64,000 bases of DNA from Alcanivorax limicola. Lineage in GTDB: Bacteria; Pseudomonadota; Gammaproteobacteria; Pseudomonadales; Alcanivoracaceae. The stretch lies in the NCBI RefSeq assembly GCF_019931215.1, contig NZ_JAIOUB010000003.1:124001-188000 (forward strand), in the 5' to 3' direction. Under the pieces are notes generated by a model. It did no database searches, was not told where the DNA came from, and saw only the letters and a program-made list of their open reading frames with translations. Shown in pieces: positions 17,400-26,477 of the stretch. The position numbers and the translations under genes are program-made. The number at the start of each line of letters is the position of its first letter. The stretch's first letter is position 1.

Positions 17400-18722
17400 C
17401 TATTCGTTACGATGCTCTTCGGCGTCATCCTCTTCGACAACGGGGGCGTCCGGTTCCTGACGTGCGGGCTCGGACGGTGCGGCCGGTTCGCGAGTTTCTT
17501 TTTCCCGTGCTTCTTCCCGCGCCTCTTCCTGCACCTCTTCCGGCGCCTTCTCGATACCGATGTGGTAAGCCGCGAAACCGGTGTGCACGACCTGGTTTTC
17601 TGCCATGCCCAGCACGCGCCCGGCGAAAGGCGCGATGATGGCGCTGCCGGTGTTGGTGATCGGGTCTGTGACGGTGCCCAGCACCTGGCCACGGCGCACA
17701 TTTTCGTCCAGCTTTACTTTGGACATCAGGATGCCGCCCTGATTGGCGCGCAACCACCGGGACTCGTAAAACACGGGTTGCGGGGTGCCCCAGAAGCGCC
17801 GTGCCTTACGCATGCCGAGATTGTCGAGCATGGTTTCGATGGCCTGGACGCCGCTGTCCACGGCGCTTTCTTCCAGTCGGTTGGGCCCGCCGGCTTCCAT
17901 GGTCACGGTGGGGATGCCCGCATCAGAGGCGGCGCGGCGCAGGGTGCCGGTGGGCGCTGCGCTGTGCAGCACGGTAATGCCACCGAACTTGCGCGCAAAT
18001 TCGACGATATTCGGGTCAGTCATGTCACCGCGCAGTTGGGTCAGATTGACGCGCCGCAGGGACCCGGTGTGCAGGTCGGCGAGAAACTGGCAATGGGAGA
18101 CAATTTCGGCGAACAGGGAATAGGCGATGCGGGCTGCTGAACTGCCCTGGGGATTGCCGGGGAAATAACGATTCAGATCCCGGCGATCTGCCAGATAACG
18201 TTCGCCGCGACGAAAGCCGTCAAGATTGACGATCGGCACACCCACGACGGTCCCGCTCAATTTTTCCGGTTCCAGTTGGTACATGACCCGCCGCACCATC
18301 TCGATGCCGTTGAGTTCATCACCGTGGACAGCCGCGGTCATGCAGACGATCGGGCCCGGGCGTGCGCCATGGGCTACCAGTACGGGGACGGGGGTGGCAA
18401 TGGAAGCGAAGGATTGTTCCGGTGACCAGTAGAGCGTGTTGATGGCGCCGGGTTTGACTTCGCCGCCCAGCAGATGGAAGGGGACGGGGGAGCCGTCCTC
18501 ATGTGGCACAGCGGTGGCGTCACCAGCTTCTTCTGCTGCGGGCGAAGGGGAGACGGGGAGGATGTGGACCTGATCAGGTTGTGGCAGGTCCTCGTCTTCA
18601 AGCTCGGTGGCCTGCAGCGGCTGGGCCACGCACGCCAGTAGCAGGCTGGTGGCCAGCAGCCAGCCGGTTTTCGAACAGGGTGTCGAGCTTGTCGGTCCTG
18701 TCATTCCCCTCAGGGCGAACAT
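17400..18722 (-). CDS. Exported M14/AstE-AspA-type metallo-amidohydrolase
   Basis: 440 aa. A signal peptide ends near LQATE (about residue 39). The zinc site is HGDE (His133, Glu136) plus a later His in LADLHTG, as in succinylglutamate desuccinylase/aspartoacylase. It is longer than AstE and carries a C-terminal biotinyl-like beta domain (GRVLGMAENQVVHTGFAAYHI), as in M14-like amidohydrolases of unknown substrate. The last 45 residues are a highly charged E/R/A tail built on a 12-bp tandem repeat (17512-17547) coding EEAR/EEVQ units. An export signal argues against an arginine-catabolic role; a peptidoglycan or small-amide substrate is possible. GGAGG precedes the ATG. Confidence 0.83.
   Translation of the reverse strand: MFALRGMTGPTSSTPCSKTGWLLATSLLLACVAQPLQATELEDEDLPQPDQVHILPVSPSPAAEEAGDATAVPHEDGSPVPFHLLGGEVKPGAINTLYWSPEQSFASIATPVPVLVAHGARPGPIVCMTAAVHGDELNGIEMVRRVMYQLEPEKLSGTVVGVPIVNLDGFRRGERYLADRRDLNRYFPGNPQGSSAARIAYSLFAEIVSHCQFLADLHTGSLRRVNLTQLRGDMTDPNIVEFARKFGGITVLHSAAPTGTLRRAASDAGIPTVTMEAGGPNRLEESAVDSGVQAIETMLDNLGMRKARRFWGTPQPVFYESRWLRANQGGILMSKVKLDENVRRGQVLGTVTDPITNTGSAIIAPFAGRVLGMAENQVVHTGFAAYHIGIEKAPEEVQEEAREEAREKETREPAAPSEPARQEPDAPVVEEDDAEEHRNE
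17512..17547. repeat. In-frame 12-bp tandem repeat in amidohydrolase tail
   Basis: Three 12-bp copies, each starting TCTTCC on the plus strand, encode four-residue Glu-Glu-x-x units in the acidic/basic tail. Confidence 0.7.
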
Positions 18723-18803
18723 ACCACCTTCCTCCGTATTGTCTTGATTATCCCGGTTCGAGTGGCAGTAAGCCTGCTTGTTCCCCGGAAAACCGGATGC
18801 CGG

Positions 18804-20708
18804 TCATGATTCTGCGTTGTCCAGCGCTTCCCAGCGAGCGAAACGGACTTCGGCTTTTGCCTGCAGTGCCGCCAGTCGCTGGTTAAAATCTGCGATATCC
18901 GCCGGTGTTTGCTGGTAAAAGCCCGGATCAGCCATCGCTTGTTGCATGGCATCGATCTGTGCTTCCAGTGCTTCCAGTTCGGCGGGCAGTTTTTCCAGTT
19001 CCAGCTTCTCAGCATAAGACAGTTTTTTTACATTTTTTTGTGCCGTGTCTTTCTTTTGCGCTGTTTTCTTTGCGCTCTGGCCCGGGTTCTGAAGCCCGGA
19101 AGCGGATGCCGCGCCGCCGGTATTGCGCTGGCGCAACCAGTCCTGATAGCCGCCGACGTATTCGTTCACTGTGCCGTCTTCGAAGACCAGCGTGCTGGTC
19201 ACAACGTTGTCGATGAATTCCCGATCATGGCTCACCAGCAGCAGGGTGCCTTCGAACGCCATCAACTGCTCTTCCAGCAGGTCCAGGGTTTCTGCGTCCA
19301 GATCGTTGGTCGGTTCATCCAGTACCAGCAGGTTGAACGGACGGGTGAACAGCTTGGCCAGCAGCAGGCGGTTGCGCTCGCCGCCGGACAGGGCGCTCAC
19401 CGGCTGCCGCGCCCGTTGGGGTTCGAACAGAAAATCCTGCAGGTAACCAATGGCATGCCGGGGCTGGCCGTTGATGGTGAGAATGTCGCTGCCTTCCGTG
19501 ACGTTCTCGATCACGGATTTATTGTCATCCAGGGTGTTACGCAGCTGGTCGAAGTACGCCACGTCCAGTTTTGTGCCCAGCTGAACACTGCCGGCGTCCG
19601 GTTGCAGATGGCCGAGCAGGATCTTCAACAGTGTCGATTTGCCACAGCCGTTGGGGCCGATCACACCGATACGGTCGCCGCGCATTACCGTGAGCGAAAA
19701 ATCGCGCAGGATGGATTGCTCGCCGTAAGCCTGATACAGCCCTTCGGCTTCGATCACCAGCTTGCCCGAGCGGTTGGCATCCTGTGCGGCAAGCTGCACG
19801 TTGCCCTGGCGTTGACGACGTTCTGCATGGGCCTGGCGTAGCGCCTTGAGCGCGCGCACGCGGCCTTCGTTTCGGGTGCGGCGCGCCTTGATGCCCTGGC
19901 GAATCCAGGTTTCTTCGCGCGACAGTTTCTTGTCGAATTCGGCGTTGGCTTTTTCTTCTGCATCCAGTGCCGCCTGTTTGCCTTCCAGGTAACGTTCGTA
20001 ATTGCCCGGCCAGCTGGTCAGGCTGCCCCGATCAATCTCGATGATGCGGGTCGCCAGGGCGCGGATAAAGGCACGGTCGTGCGTAATGAAAACGAGTGTT
20101 GCTTCGTACTGCCGCAGGAAGTCTTCCAGCCAGCGAATGGCCTCGATGTCCAGGTGGTTGGTGGGTTCGTCCAGCAGCAGGATGTCCGGCGCCTGCACCA
20201 GTGACTGGGCCAGCAGCACGCGCCGCTTCATGCCGCCGGACAGGCCGGCAAAATCGGTGTCACCATCCAGATTCAATCGTGAGAGCACCGTTTCCACCCG
20301 CTGGGAAATATCCCAGGCGCCGCGATCGTCGATTGCCGCCTGGACTTTTTCGAAGCGCTGCATGACGGCGTCACCGCCGTCCATCAATTCGCGCGTCAGA
20401 TGTTGGTACTCGGACAGCAGGCGGCCCTCTTCACCGAGGCCGGCGGCGACCACGTCGAACACGCTGCCGTCGGTGTCGTGGGGGACTTCCTGTACCAGAC
20501 GTGCCACACGCAGACCCTGAGCCTGCTCAATGCTGCCGTCGTCGGCCTGAATTTCACCGGCGATGATCTTCATCAGCGTGGACTTGCCCGCGCCATTGCG
20601 CCCTACCAGACACAGGCGCTCGCCCTTGTCGATGCTGAGTTCCACGTCACTGAGCAGGGGGGCAGCGCCAAAGCTGAGCTGGATATTGCGCAAGGTAAGC
20701 AGGGGCAT
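18804..20708 (-). CDS. uup: ABC-F ATPase Uup
   Basis: 634 aa. Two ATPase domains: Walker A GRNGAGKST (36-44) and GPNGCGKST, signature motifs LSGGMKRR and LSGGERNR, and DEPTNHLD/DEPTNDLD Walker B. No membrane domain, as in all ABC-F proteins, which act on the ribosome. The C-terminal coiled coil (about 560-630, Lys/Glu/Leu-rich) is the DNA-binding CTD that separates Uup from EttA and YbiT. Uup limits precise transposon excision and aids ribosome assembly. Transcribed alone; divergent from the macroglobulin gene. Confidence 0.95.
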   Translation of the reverse strand: MPLLTLRNIQLSFGAAPLLSDVELSIDKGERLCLVGRNGAGKSTLMKIIAGEIQADDGSIEQAQGLRVARLVQEVPHDTDGSVFDVVAAGLGEEGRLLSEYQHLTRELMDGGDAVMQRFEKVQAAIDDRGAWDISQRVETVLSRLNLDGDTDFAGLSGGMKRRVLLAQSLVQAPDILLLDEPTNHLDIEAIRWLEDFLRQYEATLVFITHDRAFIRALATRIIEIDRGSLTSWPGNYERYLEGKQAALDAEEKANAEFDKKLSREETWIRQGIKARRTRNEGRVRALKALRQAHAERRQRQGNVQLAAQDANRSGKLVIEAEGLYQAYGEQSILRDFSLTVMRGDRIGVIGPNGCGKSTLLKILLGHLQPDAGSVQLGTKLDVAYFDQLRNTLDDNKSVIENVTEGSDILTINGQPRHAIGYLQDFLFEPQRARQPVSALSGGERNRLLLAKLFTRPFNLLVLDEPTNDLDAETLDLLEEQLMAFEGTLLLVSHDREFIDNVVTSTLVFEDGTVNEYVGGYQDWLRQRNTGGAASASGLQNPGQSAKKTAQKKDTAQKNVKKLSYAEKLELEKLPAELEALEAQIDAMQQAMADPGFYQQTPADIADFNQRLAALQAKAEVRFARWEALDNAES

Positions 20709-20773
20709 GACAGGTCCACGGTGTAAATCAGGACGCGCAGTGTACCACCGGCCATCGCCGGTCGTCTGTCACT

Positions 20774-20799
20774 GCCAGTCAGGAGGGCCAGTCAAGACG
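20774..20799. repeat. Tandem 13-bp duplication in the uup/macroglobulin spacer
   Basis: Copies 20774-20786 and 20787-20799 share 11 of 13 bases. They lie in the divergent promoter region. Confidence 0.5.
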
Positions 20800-20898
20800 G
20801 CAGGGCCATGCCAGTGGAGCGCCTCTCGCCTTCTTGCTATTGTTCAGAAGCTTGCTCGCCTCCCTCAAAATGAAGAATAACGGCCCGGATGCCCGCCC

Positions 20899-23800
20899 AT
20901 GAAATCTGCCCTGATGCTGTCCTGTCTGCTGTCTGCCCTGTTGTGTCTCAGTGGCTGTGATTCCGGCCCTGACAAGGCATCGGAGGGGCCGATGAGCGAG
21001 GCGGAGAAAGACGCCTGGGCTGATTACATCGTCAGCCATTCTCCGGCGCGCGTGCCGGCCAGTGATGCCCTGCGGGTGCGTTTTTCCCGGTCCGTAGTGG
21101 GCAGCGACATGCTGGACACGCCGGTCCCCGGACTGGTGAGCCTGTCGCCGTCGATGGAGGTCACCGCCCGCTTTGTGCGTGAGAACGAGTTGCTGATCGA
21201 GCCCCGTGCACCGCTGTCGCCCGCGCAGGTTTACACCGTCTCTCTGGACGGCAAGGCCCTGCCCGGCGTGCCCCTCACCAGTCGCTGGCAATTCACCGTG
21301 ACGGCGCTGCCGCAGAGTATGGACTTGCGTTTGCAGGGGCTGGCGCCGGGGGCTGAGCCGCATACGATGACGCTTGCCGGGGAACTGGCGACCATCGACC
21401 GTGCGGCATCGGCGGTTATCGAGCAGGTGCTGGTTGCCCGCCAGGGGGATCGCAGGCTGCCGATGCACTGGCAGCAGGATGGTAGCGGGCGCCTCAACAG
21501 TTTCACCATCAGCGATATTGCTCAGGGTGACCGGGCGGGCGAGGTGACGCTGGTCTGGGATGCGGCGGTACTCGGCGCGCAACAGAAAGGCGAGCGCAGT
21601 GTGCGTGTGCCGGCACGCAATGAGTTCAGTGTGACGGACGTGCGTATCGCGGCCGCAGAACGCCAGTACATCGCCGTGAGTTTCAGTGCGCCCCTGGCCA
21701 GAAACCAGAACCTGGCCGGGCTGGTGCGCCTGAATGGCAACGACACCAGCGCACGGATTGAAGGCAGTGTGTTGCATGTCTATCCCCCGGAGCGGCACAG
21801 CGGCGAAACCGTGCTGCGACTTGAGCCCGGTCTGCGCAGCGAGGCGGGTGGCAGGCTGGCCGAACCGGTGGAGCAGACACTGACGTTTGTCAGTTTGCGT
21901 CCGGGCGTGCGGTTTGTGGGCAAGGGCGTCGTGTTGCCGGACAGCGATAATCTCACCGTGCCGTTCGAAGCGGTGAATGTGCGTGCGGTGACGGTCACGG
22001 CGCTGCAGGTCTACCGCAACAATATCGGTCAGTTCCTGCAGAGCAACGATGTCAGCCAGGGCTATGGCATGGAGCATGTCGGCCGCTACCTCTGGCGCCG
22101 TGAAATTCCCCTCAATGATTTGCCCCGTGATCGATGGCAGCGTTACTTGCTGGATGTCAGCGATCTGGTGCAAGGGGAGCCCGGTGCCTTGTTCCAGGTC
22201 AGCCTGAGCATTGACCGGGATCAGGTGCTGTTCGGCTGTGATGATCTGTCGCCGGTCAACGACCCGGATCGTCCGCTGGGCAACTGGGACGGTCGCGGCG
22301 AAATGGAGGGCAGTGGCTGGGACGGTATCGAGCAGTGGTACAACAACAGCGGCTATGTCGCCTGGAGCGAGCGCCACAATCCGTGCAGCAGCGCCTATTA
22401 CATCTATGGCAGCGACAACAATATCGAAGATAGCCGCAATCTGCTGGCCTCGAATCTGGGCCTGATGGCCAAGCAGGGCGACGACAACCGCTTGCATGTG
22501 GCAGCAACGCAATTGCGTAACGGGCAGGCGGCGGCAGGCACCGAGATCGAGGTGTTCAATTACCAGCAGCAACGCATCGGTCGGGGGACCACGGACGCCT
22601 CGGGCCTGTTGGTGGCGACACTGGACGGCACACCATTTTATCTCACGGCGCGGCGCGGGGATGACCGGGGCTATCTGAAGTTGTCCCGTGGGCTGGCGCT
22701 GCCGGTGAGTCAGTATGATGTCGGTGGCGTGGAAGTGCGTAATGCCATCAAGGGGCATATCTACGGGGAGCGTGATGTCTGGCGCCCCGGTGATGCGCTG
22801 TTTCTGACGTTTGTTCTGGAAGACCGGGAAGCCGTATTGCCCGCCGGCCACCCGGTGACGCTGGAGTTGCTGGACCCGCGAGGCAACATCGTGCAGCGGC
22901 GCACCAACAGTGCACCGGTGGGCAACTTCTATCCCTTCACCTTGCGCACCGCCGAAGATGCGCCCACGGGCGTCTGGCGTATTGTCGCCCGGGTCGGCGG
23001 CATGACCTTTGACCGGGCCGTGCGTATTGAAACCGTGGTCCCCAACCGGCTGAGTCTGGATCTGGCTCTTGGCGACGAGGCGCTGCGCGTGGACGCATTG
23101 CCGGCTCAGGTGACGCTTGCCGCGCAATGGCTCAGTGGTGCCACAGCCAGCGCGCTGCGTGCGGACGTCAAGGCACGGTTGACCCCCACGAGCACGCGCT
23201 TCGAACGGTTCACGGATTTCAACTTTGATGACCCGGCGCGCAGCTTCAGCAGCGGAGAGCAGACCGTCTTCGAAGGGCGCCTGGACCAACAGGGGCAAGT
23301 GCGTTTTCCGATCAAACTGGTTCACGATGCCGCGGCGCCGGGCATGCTGCGCGCGACCTTTACCAGCCGTGTCTTCGAGGAAGGCGGCCAGTTCAGCGTG
23401 CAGAGCCAGCGTCAGGATTATCATCCGTGGCCGCACTATGTGGGCCTGCGGCTGCCCGCTGGCGATGAGGCACGTAACATGCTGCTGACTGACACGGATC
23501 ACCGTATTCGCATCGCAGCACTGGACAACACCGGTGAGCCGGCGGCGCTGCAGAATCTGGAAGTGTCCCTGTACAAGATCGAATGGCGCTGGTGGTGGGA
23601 TCAGAGCGGCGAGTCCCTGGCGCGCTATGCCAGCGGTGCCGGCCATCAGGCGCTGCAACGCGGTACGGTCAGCACCAACGCCGAGGGTGAAGGCGAATGG
23701 TCGCTGCGTATCAATCACCCGGAGTGGGGCCGTTATCTCTTGCGTGTCTGTGACAACAACGGCGGTCACTGTACCGGTGAAGTCTTCTATATGGACTGGC

Positions 23801-26436
23801 CTGGCTGGGCGGGCCGCGCGCGGGAAGACCGTGGCGAAGGGCCTGCGCGACTGACGCTCTACACCGACCGTGACCAATACAAGGTGGGCGAGACAGCCAC
23901 GGTGCAATTGCCGGAAAGTGAAGGTGGCCGGGCGCTCGTCAGTATCGAGAATGGCAGTCGGGTACTCCGGCAATACTGGCTGGACGTGGCTGCGGGCGAA
24001 ACACAATTCGAGGTGCCCATTACGGCCGCCATGGCGCCGAATGTGTATGTCAGCGTCAGCCTGATCCAGCCTCACAGCGGCCGCGAGAACGACAGGCCGT
24101 TGCGCCTGTTCGGTATCGTACCGTTGCTGGTATCTGATCCGGCGACGCATCTGGAACCGCATCTGACGGTGGCGGATGAAGTGCAACCGCAAACACCTTT
24201 CACGGTGCAGGTGCGCGAAACCAATGGCCAGCCGATGACCTACACACTGGCTATCGTGGACGAGGGCTTGCTCGGCCTGACCGGCTTCCGCACACCGGAT
24301 CTGCACCGGGAATTTTTCCGGCGTGAGGCGCTGGGCGTGCGCACCTGGGATCTGTATGACGAGGTGGCCGGTGCTTTCGCCGGCGCGCTGGAGCGCCTGG
24401 TCGCCATCGGCGGCAGTGATGCGGCGGACGATGATGACGAAGCCAATCGGCGCAGACGCTTCCCCCCGGTGGTAAAGTTTGTCGGGGCCTTTGAGCTGGA
24501 CGCCAATGGTCGTCGCGAGCACGAGATTATCTTGCCGCAGTATCTGGGTGCAGTGCGGGTCATGGTGGTGGCCGGCGACCAGGGCCGCTACGGGCGCGCC
24601 GACAAGACCGTGCGGGTGCGTGAGCCGCTGTCGCTGCTGACCACCTTGCCGCGCGTACTCGGTCCGGATGAAACCGTCACCGTGCCGGTGAACCTGTTCC
24701 TGCAAGCACCGTCCGTGCGCGAGGTGACGGTCACGCTGGAGGCGGATGCGCTGTTCCGCATCATCGACAGTGAAAGCAAGGTCGCCTTCTCCGGCCCCGG
24801 TGAAACGATTACCCGGCTGCAGATGGCGGTGGGCGACCAGGTTGGCACCGGTACCGTGACCGTGCGTGCGCAGGGCGGTGATGCCAGCGCTCGCGAGGAT
24901 ATTTACATGACGGTGCGTAGCCCGAACCCGCCGTCAACGGATCGGGTGGTGGCGCGGGTCGCCCCTGGCGATACCTGGCGCTATGATTTTGCGCCCCATG
25001 GTTTGCCGGGCACCAATGTCACCAGCCTGGAAGTCAGCAGCGTGCCGCCGCTGAATCTGTCGCAACGCTTGAGCTATCTGGTGCGTTATCCCCATGGCTG
25101 TCTGGAGCAGGTTACCTCGGCGGCCTTTCCGCAGTTGTATCTGCCGCGCCTGCTGGTGCTCGACGATGCCACGCAGACCGCCACGGCCGCCAATATCCAG
25201 CGCGCGGTGGATCGCCTGCGCGGTTACCAGATGGCGGATGGCGGTTTTGCCTACTGGCCCGGTGCTGCGGATATCAACGACTGGAGCAGCAGCTACGCCG
25301 GGCATTTTCTGCTGGAAGCCCGGCGCCTGGGGCACGCGGTACCGGCGGAGGTACTGGCGCGCTGGCGCCAGCATCAGCAACAACTGGCGCGCGCCTATGT
25401 GGCCTCGGATGGCACCGGACAATTGAATCAGGCCTATCGGTTGTACACCCTCGCACTGGCCGGCCAACCGGAGACCGGCGCCATGAACCGGCTGCGGGAA
25501 GAGGCCGGGCTGACTTTGATGGCCCGCTGGCAACTGGCGGCGGCCTATCAGGCCATGGGCATGACCGATGTGGCGGCGGCGTTGACTGTGGATGCGCGCA
25601 CCGACGTGGCGGCTCCGGCGCAGCCCGATGCGACCTTTGCTTCAGCGCTGCGGGACCAGTCCCTGATCCTGCCGGTACTGGCGGCGCGTGGCCGTCATGA
25701 CGAGGCCCAGGCGCTGGCACAGCAGATCGCCGATACGCTGTCTGGCGAGCAATGGCACAGCACGCAGTCGGTGGCGTGGGCGCTGATGGCGCTGGCCCGC
25801 TTCCACGGTACTGATGGTGACGTGGCGGCGGATGACAGGCTGGCCTTTGCCTGGCGGCAACGCGATGAGGCCTGGACATCGGTGTCCGAAGCCGCTCGCA
25901 TGACCCGGCTGGCTCCGGCCTCCGAGGCGGGGGAAGTGGCACTGCGCAACGACAGTGAGCGGCCGTTGTATCTGGTGCTGGGCAACGAGGGCGTGCCTGC
26001 CGCCGGGCAGGAAAGCGCGCTTCAGTCCGGCCTGCGCCTGCAGACCCGCTTCCTCGGCCTGGACGGTCAGGCCTTGAATATCGCTGCACTGCCCCAGGGC
26101 ACCGATATCCGTGCCAGTGTGACCGTGACCAATACCTCGGGCCGTCGCCAGGAGCAGTTGGCACTGACCCAGGTATTGCCCAGCGGCTGGCAGGTCAACA
26201 ATACGCGCATGGCCGGTGAGGACACGGTGGCAACACTGGATTATCAGGACATTCGTGATGACCGGGTGCTCAGCTATATGAGCCTGGATGCCGGCGAGAG
26301 CCGGACACTGGAGATTTCCCTGAATGCTTCCTTTGCCGGGCGCTTCTACCTGCCTGGCTGGCAGGTGGAAAACATGTACGACGCCAGTGTCCAGGCGCGC
26401 AGCGCCGGGCGCTGGGTCGAGGTCTCTGCACGGTAG
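20899..26436 (+). CDS. yfhM: Bacterial alpha-2-macroglobulin lipoprotein (YfhM/ECAM type)
   Basis: 1845 aa, somewhat longer than E. coli ECAM (about 1650). Lipobox LSGC places lipidated Cys20; Asp follows at +2, the inner-membrane retention signal. Successive MG beta-sandwich domains fill the first two thirds. The thioester motif CLEQ is intact at Cys1401 (YPHGCLEQV), inside the alpha/alpha thioester domain. An acidic run DAADDDDEANRRRRF (about 1174) sits where a protease-sensitive linker could be. Such proteins trap proteases entering the periplasm: bait cleavage exposes the thioester, which links covalently to the attacker. The downstream pbpC makes the standard pair for repair after cell-wall damage. 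Confidence 0.96.
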   Translation: MKSALMLSCLLSALLCLSGCDSGPDKASEGPMSEAEKDAWADYIVSHSPARVPASDALRVRFSRSVVGSDMLDTPVPGLVSLSPSMEVTARFVRENELLIEPRAPLSPAQVYTVSLDGKALPGVPLTSRWQFTVTALPQSMDLRLQGLAPGAEPHTMTLAGELATIDRAASAVIEQVLVARQGDRRLPMHWQQDGSGRLNSFTISDIAQGDRAGEVTLVWDAAVLGAQQKGERSVRVPARNEFSVTDVRIAAAERQYIAVSFSAPLARNQNLAGLVRLNGNDTSARIEGSVLHVYPPERHSGETVLRLEPGLRSEAGGRLAEPVEQTLTFVSLRPGVRFVGKGVVLPDSDNLTVPFEAVNVRAVTVTALQVYRNNIGQFLQSNDVSQGYGMEHVGRYLWRREIPLNDLPRDRWQRYLLDVSDLVQGEPGALFQVSLSIDRDQVLFGCDDLSPVNDPDRPLGNWDGRGEMEGSGWDGIEQWYNNSGYVAWSERHNPCSSAYYIYGSDNNIEDSRNLLASNLGLMAKQGDDNRLHVAATQLRNGQAAAGTEIEVFNYQQQRIGRGTTDASGLLVATLDGTPFYLTARRGDDRGYLKLSRGLALPVSQYDVGGVEVRNAIKGHIYGERDVWRPGDALFLTFVLEDREAVLPAGHPVTLELLDPRGNIVQRRTNSAPVGNFYPFTLRTAEDAPTGVWRIVARVGGMTFDRAVRIETVVPNRLSLDLALGDEALRVDALPAQVTLAAQWLSGATASALRADVKARLTPTSTRFERFTDFNFDDPARSFSSGEQTVFEGRLDQQGQVRFPIKLVHDAAAPGMLRATFTSRVFEEGGQFSVQSQRQDYHPWPHYVGLRLPAGDEARNMLLTDTDHRIRIAALDNTGEPAALQNLEVSLYKIEWRWWWDQSGESLARYASGAGHQALQRGTVSTNAEGEGEWSLRINHPEWGRYLLRVCDNNGGHCTGEVFYMDWPGWAGRAREDRGEGPARLTLYTDRDQYKVGETATVQLPESEGGRALVSIENGSRVLRQYWLDVAAGETQFEVPITAAMAPNVYVSVSLIQPHSGRENDRPLRLFGIVPLLVSDPATHLEPHLTVADEVQPQTPFTVQVRETNGQPMTYTLAIVDEGLLGLTGFRTPDLHREFFRREALGVRTWDLYDEVAGAFAGALERLVAIGGSDAADDDDEANRRRRFPPVVKFVGAFELDANGRREHEIILPQYLGAVRVMVVAGDQGRYGRADKTVRVREPLSLLTTLPRVLGPDETVTVPVNLFLQAPSVREVTVTLEADALFRIIDSESKVAFSGPGETITRLQMAVGDQVGTGTVTVRAQGGDASAREDIYMTVRSPNPPSTDRVVARVAPGDTWRYDFAPHGLPGTNVTSLEVSSVPPLNLSQRLSYLVRYPHGCLEQVTSAAFPQLYLPRLLVLDDATQTATAANIQRAVDRLRGYQMADGGFAYWPGAADINDWSSSYAGHFLLEARRLGHAVPAEVLARWRQHQQQLARAYVASDGTGQLNQAYRLYTLALAGQPETGAMNRLREEAGLTLMARWQLAAAYQAMGMTDVAAALTVDARTDVAAPAQPDATFASALRDQSLILPVLAARGRHDEAQALAQQIADTLSGEQWHSTQSVAWALMALARFHGTDGDVAADDRLAFAWRQRDEAWTSVSEAARMTRLAPASEAGEVALRNDSERPLYLVLGNEGVPAAGQESALQSGLRLQTRFLGLDGQALNIAALPQGTDIRASVTVTNTSGRRQEQLALTQVLPSGWQVNNTRMAGEDTVATLDYQDIRDDRVLSYMSLDAGESRTLEISLNASFAGRFYLPGWQVENMYDASVQARSAGRWVEVSAR

Positions 26437-26461
26437 CGCCGGTAAGGGTAGCGCCGGTAAA
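26432..26461. repeat. Tandem 15-bp duplication at the macroglobulin stop codon
   Basis: Two copies with a 15-bp period (26432-26446, 26447-26461) differ only in the last base. The first copy contains the macroglobulin stop TAG (26434-26436). Confidence 0.75.
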
Positions 26462-26477
26462 GACAGTGGTGACAGGC

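Noticed and set aside
20779-24705. A 1308-codon open frame antisense to the macroglobulin gene, and an 855-codon one at 1238-3805
   Set aside because: Both mirror well-supported plus-strand genes, have His/Gln/Arg-rich low-complexity composition typical of antisense frames in GC-rich DNA, and lack any family motif.
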